Below are positions 17,571-26,682 of a stretch of 60,311 nucleotides of DNA, in pieces. The stretch spans positions 1 to 60,311 of the forward strand of contig JBHJGV010000055.1 in assembly GCA_050331455.1 (NCBI GenBank). Reading direction: 5' to 3'. A program made the translations under genes and the position numbers. A model generated the notes under the pieces. It was not told where the DNA came from and searched no databases. It worked only from the letters and a program-made list of their open reading frames with translations. Each line of letters starts with the position of its first letter. Positions within the stretch are counted from its first letter, which is position 1. Origin of the DNA: CAYUYV01 sp050331455 (GTDB lineage: Bacteria > Pseudomonadota > Alphaproteobacteria > JAJFIK01).

Positions 17571-18685
17571 TCAATGGCGTTTCATTCGCCGGTTTGACCG
17601 TTTTTTGTGCCGGCCCGCACGATCATCGGCCATCCTTTGATGTCTGCCCACGGCAAGCCATCCGGGCTCACCATCCGGCACCGGATCACCGGAGGGTCCG
17701 AGAAGGCTGATATGCGTATCGTCATAGGGCTCCCCGAGCGGCACGCCGGCCGCCGGAGATCCCGGCAGGAAATCGGGGACGAGCCGGGCCACGGGGCCAA
17801 AGCCCGGCACCGTGAGCATGACCTGCAGGCGCGCGTGCTCCGCGAAAAATCGCTTGAACCGCTCAAGATCCGTTTCCCTCGCCGGCCCGGCCATCTGGAC
17901 CCAGCGCAGATCGGGCAACGCCACGCCGTCCCGGTGTCCGCCGGTCAACCCGAGAAAGTCCGCCGGCAGAAGCGTCACGATACTGACAGAGGCCTCCCGG
18001 AGCCAGGCCGACAGATCTGCCGGCGCAAGGGTGCCGCCCACTGAACAACACAGGCACCCACCCGCAGCCAGGGTCCCCAAAAGGACCGGCGCGCATGCCG
18101 GATGGTCCGCACCCACGGTTATTGCCACACGATCTTCGTTACGGGGCTTCAAATCCGCGCGTAAAGAGCGCGACGGACCGCTCCTGGCCGGACACGGTCA
18201 TGTGCCGGACGTCCGGCCCCCGGGATCGGGATCGCGGGCACGCCGGACCGCTCAAGGATGTCCAAAGCCCCAGAAGAGACGCCGTGCACAAGGACCGCAT
18301 CGGGCCGGGTGGCGGTGATCTGGGCCGAGACGGCCGCCTCCCCCGATGCCGGATCCAGGGGCATGACGGGGCGAGCATCCAGAAACACGGCAAGCAGCGC
18401 AGCGATCCGCTCCGCACCGGGTGCCGCGCAAACGGCGATGGGTCCGGGAACGCGGCCCGCAGCATCCGTCGGCGCTGGAAGAGCGGATCGGATGACCGCC
18501 GTCCACCGCGCCAGCGCGGCATAGGACACACTGTGTGAAGCGGATGACGCCGAAGTGCAAAACAGGGCCTCGGCGCGGGGTGTGCGGGCGACCCAACCGG
18601 CGAAGGCGGCGGCCGCATGCCCTGAACTGCCCGGCCGGTTGTTCGGTGCAGGTGTGTCGGCGGTCAGTCCGGACAATGAGGACAT
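17571..18685 (-). pseudogene. decayed adenylation-domain (AMP-binding) gene
   Basis: Two adjoining open segments in different frames together resemble one NRPS/acyl-CoA-synthetase adenylation domain. The 5' part (18685 to about 18150) has core-like pieces VSYAAL and FLDARPVMPLDP (motifs A1 and A2). The stretch where the ATP-binding A3 motif should be reads SVALFTRGFEAP in a third frame. The 3' part (about 18152 to 17571) continues with DRVAITVGADHPA, SIVTLLPADFLGL, LPDLRWVQMAGP and PVPDGEPGWLAVG, then stops well before the C-terminal subdomain. There are thus at least two frame changes, a ruined A3 motif and a truncated end. It lies downstream of the Mla auxiliary lipoprotein on the same strand. 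Other homologues of such domains activate carboxylic or amino acids. Confidence 0.65.
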
Positions 18686-18870
18686 GATGAGGTCCCAGCG
18701 GCTGCACGGGCCCGGATCCCGGTGGCGGGACGCACCCCATGTCGTCCGCAAAGCTTAAGGCGCGGCTCGAGGCCTCACCAGAGCGCCGCCCGCGAAACGG
18801 CCGCTTCGCACGGGGACATATGGGGGATCTCCAACGCGCGCGCCCCCTGACCGGCCCGACCGGCCGGACC

Positions 18871-19542
18871 TCACTGGTCGCTGAACAGGGGGTCCATAAC
18901 CTCCATGCGACGCTGTTCGGCCTTTTCGATCTCCACCAGCGTCCAAGACACGATCCGCTTCATGACGCCGCCCAAGGCATCGTCATAGCCGCCGATAATG
19001 TCCTCGAACCGCTCGCTGGAGACGGTCGTGCGCCGGCGGAAGGTTTCGGACGCTTCGATTTGGGCCCGCGGTTGGGAAATCAGTTTGGCGTTGACGACCA
19101 CCACCACCTCGGGGGGACCGCTCTCTTTTTCCTGGGCCTCGAACTCTCGAAGCTCCGTCAGCAAGTCGTAATCGCCGGACAGGCCGATGGCCTTGCGGCC
19201 CACGGCCGTGATCCGTTCGCTGTTTTCGAAGCTCTCGATGAGCCGGGTCTGGAACATCAGGGTGGAACGGTCGCTCCAGCGGACGCCTTCAATGTAACTG
19301 ACCTGGAATTGACCCACGCGGACCGCGATCCGGTTGGTGTCGATGCTGCTGGAGGCCGTCGGCTCCTCAATGACCAGCTGCGCCTCCACATTGGGCAGAT
19401 CCCCGTCGAAAGTGCTCTTGGGGCTGAGGTCATAGATGGCTGCCTCCTCGGCGTCCAGGAGACTCAGCCCGCCGCACCCCACCAGCGCACACAACAGGAG
19501 GCCGGCAAGGGCGAAGTTGCGAAAGAAAGAAGGCGTGACCAT
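18871..19542 (-). CDS. ABC-transport auxiliary lipoprotein (PqiC-like)
   Basis: This 223-residue lipoprotein has signal FFRNFALAGLLLCALVGC (Cys about 23) and the ABC_trans_aux fold: AAIYDLSP, IDTNRIAVRVGQFQVSYIEGVRWSDRST, LTELREFE. Such lipoproteins partner MCE transporters in the outer membrane or periplasm. It is the last gene of the mlaEFD-type operon, 3 bp after mlaD. Its presence makes the set closer to MCE transporters that use a PqiC-type lipoprotein than to E. coli mla alone. Confidence 0.88.
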   Translation of the reverse strand: MVTPSFFRNFALAGLLLCALVGCGGLSLLDAEEAAIYDLSPKSTFDGDLPNVEAQLVIEEPTASSSIDTNRIAVRVGQFQVSYIEGVRWSDRSTLMFQTRLIESFENSERITAVGRKAIGLSGDYDLLTELREFEAQEKESGPPEVVVVVNAKLISQPRAQIEASETFRRRTTVSSERFEDIIGGYDDALGGVMKRIVSWTLVEIEKAEQRRMEVMDPLFSDQ

Positions 19543-19545
19543 GGT

Positions 19546-20532
19546 TTAGTCCTTGCGGGGAGTTTGCTGCGGTGTGGTTCCGCCGAACAGGAAGCCGGAC
19601 GGGTTCGACTCAAGCCGCTTGGTGAAGCGTTCGAGCCGCACGGCCAGCCGACGCGCATCGGAAACGAAGAGCGCGAGTTGGGCGAGGCCCTGGCTGGCAA
19701 AAGTGCCGAAATCGTCCTCGTTCTCACGGATCACACGGGACAGATCGTTGGCGGCCCGGCTGAACTCGATCAAAGCCACGCGGGCTTCGCCTTTGACGAG
19801 GCCATCGGCATCGACAATGAGGGTGTCCAGATTGTCGAGAAAGCCGATGGAGCGCTTGACCAGGGCGCCCGCGTCATCGGTGATGTCGGCGGAATTGGCG
19901 ATGATGCGTTGAATGTTGTCATCCTGGTCCGCGACGGCGCGGGTCAGGGTCTCCACATTCTTCAAGGTCTGTCCGATCACCTGCCGGTTTTCCTCGTTGA
20001 TGAGATCGTTCAGATCCTTGAGGAACGCGTCAGCCGTCAGCAGAAACTTGTCGCCGTTGCGGAGCAGAGTCGGGAAATCGTCCGCAAAGATCGATTGAAG
20101 GGACGAGCGTTGATACTGGATCAGCGGATGGATACCCTTCAGCTCGTGATCCTGCGGCAACTGGTTTCCGTTTTCGGACGGATTGGCGATTTCGATAAAG
20201 GTCCCGCCGGTCAGGCCCTGGATGGCCTGGGATGCCGTGGTCGTCGAACGGATTTCGATGTCGTCTCGCTGTTCGATCCGCACGGTCACGCGGATTTTGT
20301 CCGTCTCGGACGGGTCCACCCGGATGCGGGCGATATCCCCGATCAGGATCCCCTGATAACGCACATCCGAGCCCACGCTCAGGCCGGACACGGACTCCGT
20401 GAAGACGATGTCGTAATAGGCGTATTGCCTGTCGAACTGGTATTTACCCAACCAGAGGGAGAAGCCGACGCCGATTGCGATGAAGCTGAGCACGAAAGCT
20501 CCGATCAGCGTATGATGTGCCCGCGTTTCCAT
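19546..20532 (-). CDS. mlaD: MCE/MlaD family lipid-transport protein
   Basis: This 328-residue protein has an N-terminal inner-membrane anchor (LIGAFVLSFIAIGVGFSLWL). An MCE domain follows (about 38-120: YDIVFTESVSGLSVGSDVRYQGILIG, TASQAIQGLTGGTFIEI), then a long helical C-terminal part. MlaD forms the periplasmic ring of the lipid transporter and contacts MlaE/MlaF. The C-terminal coiled region is longer than in E. coli MlaD (183 residues), which suits members that form longer tunnels. The gap of about 100 bp to mlaF is larger than others in the operon. Confidence 0.92.
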   Translation of the reverse strand: METRAHHTLIGAFVLSFIAIGVGFSLWLGKYQFDRQYAYYDIVFTESVSGLSVGSDVRYQGILIGDIARIRVDPSETDKIRVTVRIEQRDDIEIRSTTTASQAIQGLTGGTFIEIANPSENGNQLPQDHELKGIHPLIQYQRSSLQSIFADDFPTLLRNGDKFLLTADAFLKDLNDLINEENRQVIGQTLKNVETLTRAVADQDDNIQRIIANSADITDDAGALVKRSIGFLDNLDTLIVDADGLVKGEARVALIEFSRAANDLSRVIRENEDDFGTFASQGLAQLALFVSDARRLAVRLERFTKRLESNPSGFLFGGTTPQQTPRKD

Positions 20533-20630
20533 GGTTCAGCCGTCCCTGCCTTTGCCCTGGTCTTTTCCTGAGAGCCACGGCGTCCTCGGTTCGTCGATCA
20601 TCCTAACAGATCCGTTCACGCCGCAAGCCA

Positions 20631-21458
20631 TCAGCCGTCCCGCGCCGTCTGTGCCGCCCGCGACCGGGGTCCGGTGAAATAGTCCTGGATCCACGGGTGG
20701 TCGGCATAGGGATGATCACCGTTTACGATGTAATCGATGGAGCCGGTCACGAGGACCCGTCGCTCCGCCAGGACTGCGATCCGGTCGCAGATGGTGTAAA
20801 GACTGTCGAGATCGTGGGTCACCATGAAAACGGTAAAGCCCAGCGTTTCCCGCAATTCGAGGATCAGGCTGTCGAAGGCGGCGGCGCCGATGGGATCGAG
20901 ACCCGCGGTCGGCTCGTCCAGAAAGACGATTTCCGGGTCGAGGGCCAGCGCCCGGGCCAGTCCCGCCCGTTTGCGCATGCCCCCCGACAGTTCCGAGGGC
21001 AGTTTCGGGCCGGCACTCGCATCAAGGCCCACGAGACCGATTTTCAGGGCCGCGATCTCGTTCATCAAATCCTTGGGCAGACGCAAATGCTCGCGCATGG
21101 GCACCTGGATGTTCTGGGCCACGCTGAGGGAGGAAAACAGAGCGCCGTCCTGGAACAGAATACCCCAGCGGCGCTCGATGGTCCGGCGCTCGGCCTCCGG
21201 AAGCGACGACAGGTCCTGCCCGAACACCCGGATCGTTCCGGCCGCCGGGCGATTGAGGCCGACAATACTGCGCAGGAGCACGGATTTTCCCGTGCCGGAC
21301 CCGCCCACGATGCCGATGATTTCGCCCTTGTAGATGTCGAGGTCCAGATTGTCGTGGACGATCTGATTGCCGAACTGGTTGCGCAGACTGCGGATCGACA
21401 GGATGGGGTCGTCCCCGGATCCCGGTCCCCGGATCGCGCCCGATGGTTCCTGCTCCAT
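20631..21458 (-). CDS. mlaF: lipid-transport ABC ATPase MlaF
   Basis: This is an ABC ATPase of about 275 residues: Walker A GGSGTGKS, Q-loop LFQDGALFS, signature LSGGMRKR, Walker B EIVFLDEPTAGLDP, H-loop VTHD. GMRKR is typical of MlaF. It energises lipid movement between the inner membrane and MlaD. ATG 21458 is 3 bp after the mlaE stop; a start at 21473 overlapping mlaE is also possible. It is cotranscribed with mlaE and mlaD. Confidence 0.95.
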   Translation of the reverse strand: MEQEPSGAIRGPGSGDDPILSIRSLRNQFGNQIVHDNLDLDIYKGEIIGIVGGSGTGKSVLLRSIVGLNRPAAGTIRVFGQDLSSLPEAERRTIERRWGILFQDGALFSSLSVAQNIQVPMREHLRLPKDLMNEIAALKIGLVGLDASAGPKLPSELSGGMRKRAGLARALALDPEIVFLDEPTAGLDPIGAAAFDSLILELRETLGFTVFMVTHDLDSLYTICDRIAVLAERRVLVTGSIDYIVNGDHPYADHPWIQDYFTGPRSRAAQTARDG

Positions 21459-21460
21459 GG

Positions 21461-22654
21461 TCAGATACCCCACTGGATCTGGATCACGGAGAAGGCGGCA
21501 TTGGCCATGATCACCGCAAAAATCGCCTGGACCACGGCCTTGGTCGTTCGCCGGCCCACGGATTCCGCACTTCCGTCGACCATCATGCCTTGGTAGCAGC
21601 CGATCATGGCGATCAGCATGCCGTAGACCGGCGCCTTGACCATGCCGACCAGAAAGTCGTTTAGCGTAATCACGCTATAAAGCCGCGCGATGAACGCCCC
21701 GGGCGTGATGCCAAGATTGGCCCAGGCCACGGCCCCGCCCCCGATTAGACCGAGAAAATCGGCCGCGATGGTCACCAGGGGCAACGCGAGAATGAGGGCC
21801 AAGACCCGGGGCAGGATGAGGATCTGGATCGGATCGAGGGCCAGCGTGCGCATGGCGTCGATCTCCTCATGCTGCTTCATCGAGCCGATTTCCGCCGTGA
21901 ATGCACTGCCCGAGCGCCCGGCCACCATGATCGCCGTCAACAGAACCCCGAATTCCCGCAGAAAAGAGTACCCGACCAGTTGGACGATGAGATCCTGGGC
22001 ACCGTAATCGCGCAGCAGGTCGGCGCCAAGAAAGGCCAGCACCGCACCCACAAGAAAGGACATCAACGAGATGATGGGAATGGCATTAAGGCCCGTTTTT
22101 TCGAGCTGAACCACGAAGGAGGTCAGCCGGAACTGGGTGGGCCGGATCAGGATGGCTCCGGTGGCGGAAATCAGACGGCCCATCAGGGCCAGGAGGGCCA
22201 CAGCCTCATTGGCCGAATCGATCACCGCCTTGCCGGTCCGGTCGAGGGCCGCGAGATACGGATTTACCGCCGGTGGGGCGATATCGCATGCCGTGAAGCG
22301 GGCGTCGACGCGTTCCACGAGTTGCTGGTGCCCGGGCGACAGGCCGGCCAGCAGAACATTGCGCTCCCGTTCGAATTCGTCCCGGGTCCGATCGATGATC
22401 CACGCCCCGGCCGTATCGAGCAGGGTCACGCCGGAGCCGTCGATGATCAGGGGGCCAGCGCCATCGAGAGTCAGCTTTTTAATGGCTCCGTCGAGCGCGC
22501 CGATCTGGGAAACGGTCCATGCGCCCGACAGGGTCATCAGGGCGGCGCTTCCCCCTTGGGGCCACGCGCCGGTGCCCAATTGAATGGCGGCTGTCGAGGA
22601 TTGAAATCCCCATCCCTCGTGCTGATTCCAGACCGGTGCGGTCTCCGCCACCAT
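21461..22654 (-). CDS. mlaE: lipid-transport permease MlaE with N-terminal STAS domain
   Basis: This protein of about 397 residues fuses a STAS domain (GAWTVSQIGALDGAIKKL...LIIDGSGVTLLDTAG, about 40-100) to a MlaE permease with around five to six helices (ALMGRLISATGAIL, FLVGAVLAFLGADLL, RSGSAFTAEIGSM). In E. coli the STAS protein MlaB is separate; here it is fused, as in many alphaproteobacteria. ATG 22654 follows GCGGGGG; an ATG at 22711 would extend it by 19 residues. First gene of the operon. Confidence 0.93.
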   Translation of the reverse strand: MVAETAPVWNQHEGWGFQSSTAAIQLGTGAWPQGGSAALMTLSGAWTVSQIGALDGAIKKLTLDGAGPLIIDGSGVTLLDTAGAWIIDRTRDEFERERNVLLAGLSPGHQQLVERVDARFTACDIAPPAVNPYLAALDRTGKAVIDSANEAVALLALMGRLISATGAILIRPTQFRLTSFVVQLEKTGLNAIPIISLMSFLVGAVLAFLGADLLRDYGAQDLIVQLVGYSFLREFGVLLTAIMVAGRSGSAFTAEIGSMKQHEEIDAMRTLALDPIQILILPRVLALILALPLVTIAADFLGLIGGGAVAWANLGITPGAFIARLYSVITLNDFLVGMVKAPVYGMLIAMIGCYQGMMVDGSAESVGRRTTKAVVQAIFAVIMANAAFSVIQIQWGI

Positions 22655-22963
22655 AATCCCCCGCCCTAAACCCGCGGCCTCGCTTTCTTGATCCGAGGCT
22701 CCATCACACATATCGCGGACCCGAGGACCGCCAGTGTGATCATGTCACTGGAGAAGATAAGGATGAAGAGGCATCTGCCTTATCGCCCGGGTGGCCTTTA
22801 TAACAGGGGCAATAGTCCGGCGTGCAATGCCCCGTCAAGCGAGGCGGACGGCGTGGCCTCGGCGGTCTGCCCACTCTGGAAGCCGGGCGCGAGACTCTGT
22901 AGGGTCTGGAACCGGGATCGAGGGGATCGCCGTCCGCAAACCTGTTGATGGGGGCACCGCTTC

Positions 22964-25294
22964 ATGAAGAAGCAATCGGCGTCAAGCCTGATCAAAAGCA
23001 TGGCCGAAAACGATGGGACCGTAAAAAGAGGCGGCCAAAGCGACGACCGTGTGCTTCTTCTTGGCCCGGCCAGTGTTCTGCTTCTGTTGATCGCCATCGT
23101 CAGTCTCAACCCGCTGGAATTGGCCAGCCAGTGGCGCAATCTGGGCTTCGACTGGCTGCGTGCCATGGCTGGTTCCGAGGCGCCCATGGAGGGATCGCCG
23201 GTCACGCTCATTGAAATCGACGCATCGAGCCTAGAGCGGTTGGGGGACTGGCCCTGGCCGCGCACGCGGTATGCGGAACTGGTGGCCGAGGCTGAAGTCG
23301 CCGGCGCCCGCGCCATTCTGGTCGACGATCCCCTGAATCGCGCCGACCCCACGAGCCCTGCGGTCGTGACCCGGCACCTGGAGGCCTATGCCGCGCCGAC
23401 GGTCGATCCCGCCGCCCTACCCGTGACCAGCGAACACGATGCGGCCCTGGCGGACACCCTCTCCTTTTCCCGCGCTGTCATTCCGGTCCTTGTGCGCCGC
23501 CCGGGCGATTATCCAGGGACGGCCACCGTGGATGCGACCCGGACCGACGGGCTCGAATGGGCCAGCAGCGGGGCCCTCAGCATTCCCGAGGACACCCGGT
23601 CCTTTTTCCTGCCGCTGACAGTGGCAGACACGCCCCTGGAGACCTACACGGCCATTGGCGTGACATTCGGCATTGACGGGGCCCTGCCCGACCCGGACGG
23701 CGTTCTGCGCAGCCTGCCCCTCGCCGCGCGCGTCGGATCCCTCGTGGTGGGCTCGGACGTGCTCGAAACCGTGCGCTTGAGCGACGGGCGCGATGCCTTC
23801 GCCGCCGACGCCACGGGCGCGCCCGACCGCTTCAGCCTGCTGGAGCGCAACGGCCTCCAGTCCCTGACCGTCAATGATCGCACCGTGCCGGTCACGGCGG
23901 ACGGGCGCATGCTGTTCCATCCGCGAAAGCATGGGGATCTGGCCCGCCTTCCGGCCTGGCGCGTGCTCCAGGATCCCTCGATCCGCAGCATCCTGAGCGA
24001 CCGTGTTGTGGTCATCGCGCCGACGGCCGAGGGCACCATGACGCCCATGGTGGCGGCCAGCGGCCTTGCCCTGAGCCCCGGCGAGGCGAAGGCCCTCGCC
24101 CTCGACCAGATCTTTTCCGGCCGCTCCCTCGCCCGGCCCGACTGGGCCTCGACGCTTGAGGACACGCTGTTGATCGTGCTCGGCCTCGGCCTTCTGGGTC
24201 TCGTGGTGGTCGGGCGCTCTGTTTACGCCGTGGCCGGATCCCTGCTTGCGATCCCCCTGGTCGGGCTCGGGTCGTGGTACGCCTTTACAGGCCACGGCAT
24301 TCTATTTGATGCCGTGGTTCCCAGCATCGGCTTTGCGCTTCTTGCCGTGTCCATCGCCTGGGTCGCGCTGGCCCAGCGGGCGAGCCGGCGGCGGCGCCTG
24401 TTCATCGCGCTGGAAAGCAAGCTTCCCGCCTCGACGGCGCTGACCCTGTCCTCCCAGGAGGGCCAGCGTCACCTCGCCGGAGAAGTGCGCAAGATCACCG
24501 TTCTTTATTGCGACCTGCGCCATGCCGATGCCTTCACCGGCGTCCACCGGAACGATCCGGCCTGGATGACCCACCAGATCCAGCGCTTCCACAGTTTCAT
24601 CAGCGAGCGGATTGCGGCCAATGGCGGTGTCGCCGATGTGCGCCACGGCACAGGGGTTATGGGATTCTGGAATGCACCGAAGGAAGATCCCCACCACGCC
24701 AAGGCGGCCTGCGATTGCGTCCTGAAAATCCTCGACGGGTTGGAGGCATTCAACATCGCCCTGGAGGCGGAGGGCGCCGGCCGGACCTTCGTGACCCTGA
24801 ACATTTCGGCGGGCCTGACGACGGGCCACGCCCTTGTTGGCAATCTGGGAACCGACACGCAGATCGACTACACGGCCCATGGCGAGCCGGTCACCATGGC
24901 CCGTTTGCTCCAACGGTATGCGGAAATCTACGGAACGCCTGTGGTGCTGGGCGAGCCGACCTATCACGCCGTGCGGCACCGCTATGCGCTGCTGGAGGTC
25001 GACCGCCTGGGCCTCGACGGACGCGACGCCAGCATTCGGACCTATGCCCTGCTCGGCAACCCGGTGCTTCGGGCCAATCCCCACTTCAAGACGCTGCAAC
25101 AGGTCCACTCGGAAATCTGGGACGCCTATTGCGCCCAAAACTGGCAAGCCGTCCGCACACTGATTGCCCGGGCCCGCGAGATGCGGGGATCCATTGCGCC
25201 GCTCTATGATTTTTACGAACAGCGTCTGCGGTTTCTTGAGGCCAATCCGCCCGAGGCGCCCTGGGACGGGAGCTTCCGCGCCCCTGTTCACTGA
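22964..25294 (+). CDS. CHASE2 sensor with class III cyclase-like domain, catalytic motifs altered
   Basis: This protein of 776 residues has a first transmembrane helix (VLLLGPASVLLLLIAIVSL). A large periplasmic CHASE2 domain follows (about 55-390, with LIEIDASSLERLGDWPWPRTRYAELV). Three hydrophobic helices (about 400-470) lead to a C-terminal adenylate/guanylate cyclase fold. The first metal Asp is present (VLYCDLRHA, about residue 517). The second metal site, normally IGD, reads HGTGVMGFW. The usual Asn and Asp of the transition-state motif (YTxxGDxVNLAARL) are changed in YTAHGEPVTMARLL. It may be an inactive or divergent cyclase acting as a receptor. It is transcribed away from mlaE and separates the mla operon from mlaC. 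Confidence 0.85.
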   Translation: MKKQSASSLIKSMAENDGTVKRGGQSDDRVLLLGPASVLLLLIAIVSLNPLELASQWRNLGFDWLRAMAGSEAPMEGSPVTLIEIDASSLERLGDWPWPRTRYAELVAEAEVAGARAILVDDPLNRADPTSPAVVTRHLEAYAAPTVDPAALPVTSEHDAALADTLSFSRAVIPVLVRRPGDYPGTATVDATRTDGLEWASSGALSIPEDTRSFFLPLTVADTPLETYTAIGVTFGIDGALPDPDGVLRSLPLAARVGSLVVGSDVLETVRLSDGRDAFAADATGAPDRFSLLERNGLQSLTVNDRTVPVTADGRMLFHPRKHGDLARLPAWRVLQDPSIRSILSDRVVVIAPTAEGTMTPMVAASGLALSPGEAKALALDQIFSGRSLARPDWASTLEDTLLIVLGLGLLGLVVVGRSVYAVAGSLLAIPLVGLGSWYAFTGHGILFDAVVPSIGFALLAVSIAWVALAQRASRRRRLFIALESKLPASTALTLSSQEGQRHLAGEVRKITVLYCDLRHADAFTGVHRNDPAWMTHQIQRFHSFISERIAANGGVADVRHGTGVMGFWNAPKEDPHHAKAACDCVLKILDGLEAFNIALEAEGAGRTFVTLNISAGLTTGHALVGNLGTDTQIDYTAHGEPVTMARLLQRYAEIYGTPVVLGEPTYHAVRHRYALLEVDRLGLDGRDASIRTYALLGNPVLRANPHFKTLQQVHSEIWDAYCAQNWQAVRTLIARAREMRGSIAPLYDFYEQRLRFLEANPPEAPWDGSFRAPVH

Positions 25295-25831
25295 GCGATC
25301 AGCGCACCGTGTGATTGGGGCCACCGTTTGATTGGTCCTATCGGCTTTTCAGCGCGCCGGGTGCCCTGTCACGCCGTCCCATCCACCGGTCCCTTGTCTC
25401 CCGCAGTGACATCCTCCGGGCAAATGGGGTCGTCCGAAAGGTCGTGGACGCCTCCCCTGCTGCGCTTGTACTTTCCTAGGCGACGCGGCATGTATGACAC
25501 GAAATCACGGCCAGTCTGACGCATAATGGCCTTATCTGGGAGCGACACCAGACAGGATCTTGGTCCGTGAGGGCGGCGTTTACGATCGGTGGTGAATGCT
25601 CGCGATCTGCCATGCCGCCGCCACGTGTCTGGCGGGGTTCCCTGCCGGCAGCCCATGCCTGGGCGCGGGCGCTCTTGCGATGGACATGACACCCTAGACA
25701 TGACTCTCGGGGATACAGCAATGGTAAGTGGGACCACATAAGTGGGAACACGCAGGTGTGAGGCCTGGAAAAACAGCGACCATCGGTGATGGTCTTCCGG
25801 ACAGCGTTGAATTGGAGGGGTTCAGGTGGTG
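25295..25831. other. gene-free stretch upstream of mlaC
   Basis: No credible gene is seen in this 0.5-kb gap. Two pairs of short direct repeats with 14-bp period are visible: GACATGAC at 25683 and 25697, and TAAGTGGGA at 25725 and 25739. These could be regulator sites for mlaC. The ribosome binding site GGAGGGG lies at 25815-25821. Confidence 0.35.
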
Positions 25832-26524
25832 ATGAAGTCGGTACTCGGGTCAGAACAGCGACGTGGCTGGATCGTCCTTTTCGTTTCGGCCTGCCTGTTG
25901 GTGCCGGTCGTCGCCCTAACGGTTGCACCGGCCCCGGTGCGCGCACAGGACAATGACAACGCATCGAACACCGATGCCCGTCCCAACGAAACCGAGGCCC
26001 GGGCCTTCGTGAAGGATCTCGCGGATCGGGCCATCGGCATCCTGCGCAGGGACGGTGTGACAAAAGCTGAACAGTTGCGGGTTTTCGAAGACCTGCTTAC
26101 GCAAGGCTTCGATCTCGATTTCCTGGCCCGCCTCGCCCTGGGCCGGTATCGCCGCCAGGCCACGCCGGTGCAACTCGAAGAATATGATCGCCTGTTCGGC
26201 AAGTTCATTCTCAACAAATACAGCTCAGTCCTTGGCGCCTATTCCGGTGAGCAACTCGTCGTTACGTCGACCCGCGCGGCCGGCCGCCGCGACATCTATG
26301 TTACCACGGAGATCGCCCGGGGGTCCGACGGGGCCCGGGTCGACTGGCGGGTGCGCCAATATGACGATGGGCTGCGGATCATCGATGTGGTGGTCGAGAA
26401 CATCAGCATGGTCATTTCGCAACGGGAAGAATTTGCGTCCGTGATCAGCCGGGAAGGATTCGAAGGTCTTCTCCGGCGCCTGCGGCAACAGGAAATGCAG
26501 GTGGTCGAGGCCATGCGAGGCTGA
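25832..26524 (+). CDS. mlaC: MlaC/Ttg2D family lipid-transport shuttle protein
   Basis: This exported protein of about 230 residues has a signal peptide (WIVLFVSACLLVPVVALTVAPAPVRAQ). The MlaC fold follows: FVKDLADRAIGILR, FEDLLTQGFDLDFLARLALGRYRRQAT, VDWRVRQYDDGLRIIDVVVENISMV. MlaC ferries phospholipid across the periplasm between the outer-membrane complex and MlaD. It is separated from the mlaE-F-D operon by the CHASE2 gene and lies on the other strand. ATG 25832 is preferred over GTG 25826. Confidence 0.92.
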   Translation: MKSVLGSEQRRGWIVLFVSACLLVPVVALTVAPAPVRAQDNDNASNTDARPNETEARAFVKDLADRAIGILRRDGVTKAEQLRVFEDLLTQGFDLDFLARLALGRYRRQATPVQLEEYDRLFGKFILNKYSSVLGAYSGEQLVVTSTRAAGRRDIYVTTEIARGSDGARVDWRVRQYDDGLRIIDVVVENISMVISQREEFASVISREGFEGLLRRLRQQEMQVVEAMRG

Positions 26525-26682
26525 TCCTTCCCGTCACTCCCGGCCCAATGGCTCTTTGCCCTGAGATCCAGCCTTTCGGGGATGGATCTTTTCCGCGATA
26601 CCCTTGGGCGGGGACGCGGTTTGCCTGAGAAACATTTTGTCCCACGTTCCGTCGTCACGGCGGGCTTAACGGTGGTCGTTCC

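Noticed and set aside
18739..20571. Long plus-strand open frame opposite mlaD and its lipoprotein
   Set aside because: MlaD and the lipoprotein on the minus strand have clear domains; the opposite frame has none.
25369..25737. Minus-strand open frame in the gap before mlaC
   Set aside because: Arginine-rich, no motif, weak start context; typical of chance frames in GC-rich DNA.
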